A DNA stretch of 64,000 nucleotides. It comes from CALJIC01 sp039805565. Its GTDB lineage: Bacteria; Chloroflexota; Chloroflexia; Chloroflexales; Roseiflexaceae. The stretch covers positions 4,754-68,753 of the forward strand of contig JBDLTZ010000100.1 of the NCBI GenBank assembly GCA_039805565.1, in the 5' to 3' direction. The notes beneath the pieces are model-generated. The model saw only the letters and a program-made list of their open reading frames with translations, made no database searches and was not told where the DNA came from. Shown here piece after piece: positions 63,947 to 64,000 of the stretch. The position numbers and the translations under genes were made by a program. Within the stretch, counting starts at the first letter, position 1. Each line of letters starts with the position of its first letter.

Positions 63947-64000
63947 ATGAGTGGCAGCCGCCTGGTATACACCACCGACCCCGACGACGAGCCCGAGGAG
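63947..64000 (+). CDS. SUI1/YciH-like translation factor (3' end outside window)
   Basis: Only 18 residues are visible from ATG 63947, with GAGAGGAG upstream: MSGSRLVYTTDPDDEPEE. The start S-x-S-R-L-V-Y-x-T-D is that of bacterial SUI1/eIF1-like proteins (YciH), which affect start codon choice. The rest lies beyond the window, so the call rests on the N-terminus alone. Confidence 0.6.
   Translation, partial: MSGSRLVYTTDPDDEPEE

Overview
The window is high-GC DNA with long genes, strong Shine-Dalgarno sites and sigma70-type promoters. It looks like the chromosome of a bacterium related to Chloroflexota. That placement is an inference from gene content: a CHAT protease beside an nSTAND1/WD40 protein, a seven-gene Mrp antiporter, a phytoene desaturase remnant, RHS and IS200/IS605 remnants, and TGA-heptamer intergenic repeats. 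No rRNA, tRNA or CRISPR array was seen.

Layout. 1-2463: the 3' part of an aldehyde dehydrogenase and an AcuI/YhdH-like reductase. 2466-8153: a two-gene minus-strand operon coding a CHAT-domain caspase-like protease and a large nSTAND1 NTPase with eight WD40 repeats, the best candidate for a conflict or signalling system. 8310-12798: a small hydrophilic protein, a rhamnulose-1-phosphate aldolase-like protein, and an intact hybrid histidine kinase preceded by a decayed kinase fragment. 12840-14979: RHS and transposase debris next to an AAA ATPase fused to a PD-(D/E)XK-type domain. 15327-20780: an oxidoreductase, a methyltransferase and a csoR-copZ-copA copper operon with a clear promoter and operator. 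20977-26860: mrpABCDEFG. 27175-36916: a GNAT acetyltransferase, a TnpB remnant, an APH-like kinase, a flavin monooxygenase-like protein, PEP carboxylase, a crtI remnant and lutABC for lactate oxidation. 37595-42751: an ECF-like sigma factor converges on a five-gene cobalamin uptake and salvage operon (btuF-btuC-btuD-cobO-cobU) behind an extended -10 promoter, a cobalamin riboswitch and an intrinsic terminator. 42775-60205: mostly housekeeping and accessory enzymes (EEP phosphatase, SLC13 transporter, SDR, a large membrane protein, APH-like and CPT-like kinases, alpha/beta hydrolase, acyl-CoA synthetase, PPK2, beta-CASP nuclease, gamma-glutamyltransferase, LysM protein). 60240-63900: a decaying accessory zone with a transposase remnant, a truncated tyrosine recombinase, a secreted M23 peptidase with a LecA-like lectin domain, and fragments of a ricin-lectin protein, an HTH regulator and an acyl-CoA dehydrogenase. 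The window ends in the start of a SUI1/YciH-like gene.

The most unusual structural signal is a family of intergenic elements. Arrays of 7-bp units that start with TGA (TGAACGC, TGAACGA, TGAGGCG, TGAGTCG) flank a palindromic core, in inverted orientation on the two sides. Two copies (20840-20994 and about 51730-51925) share nearly the same core in opposite orientation. At least five neighbouring genes end at a TGA lying in, or at the edge of, such an array.
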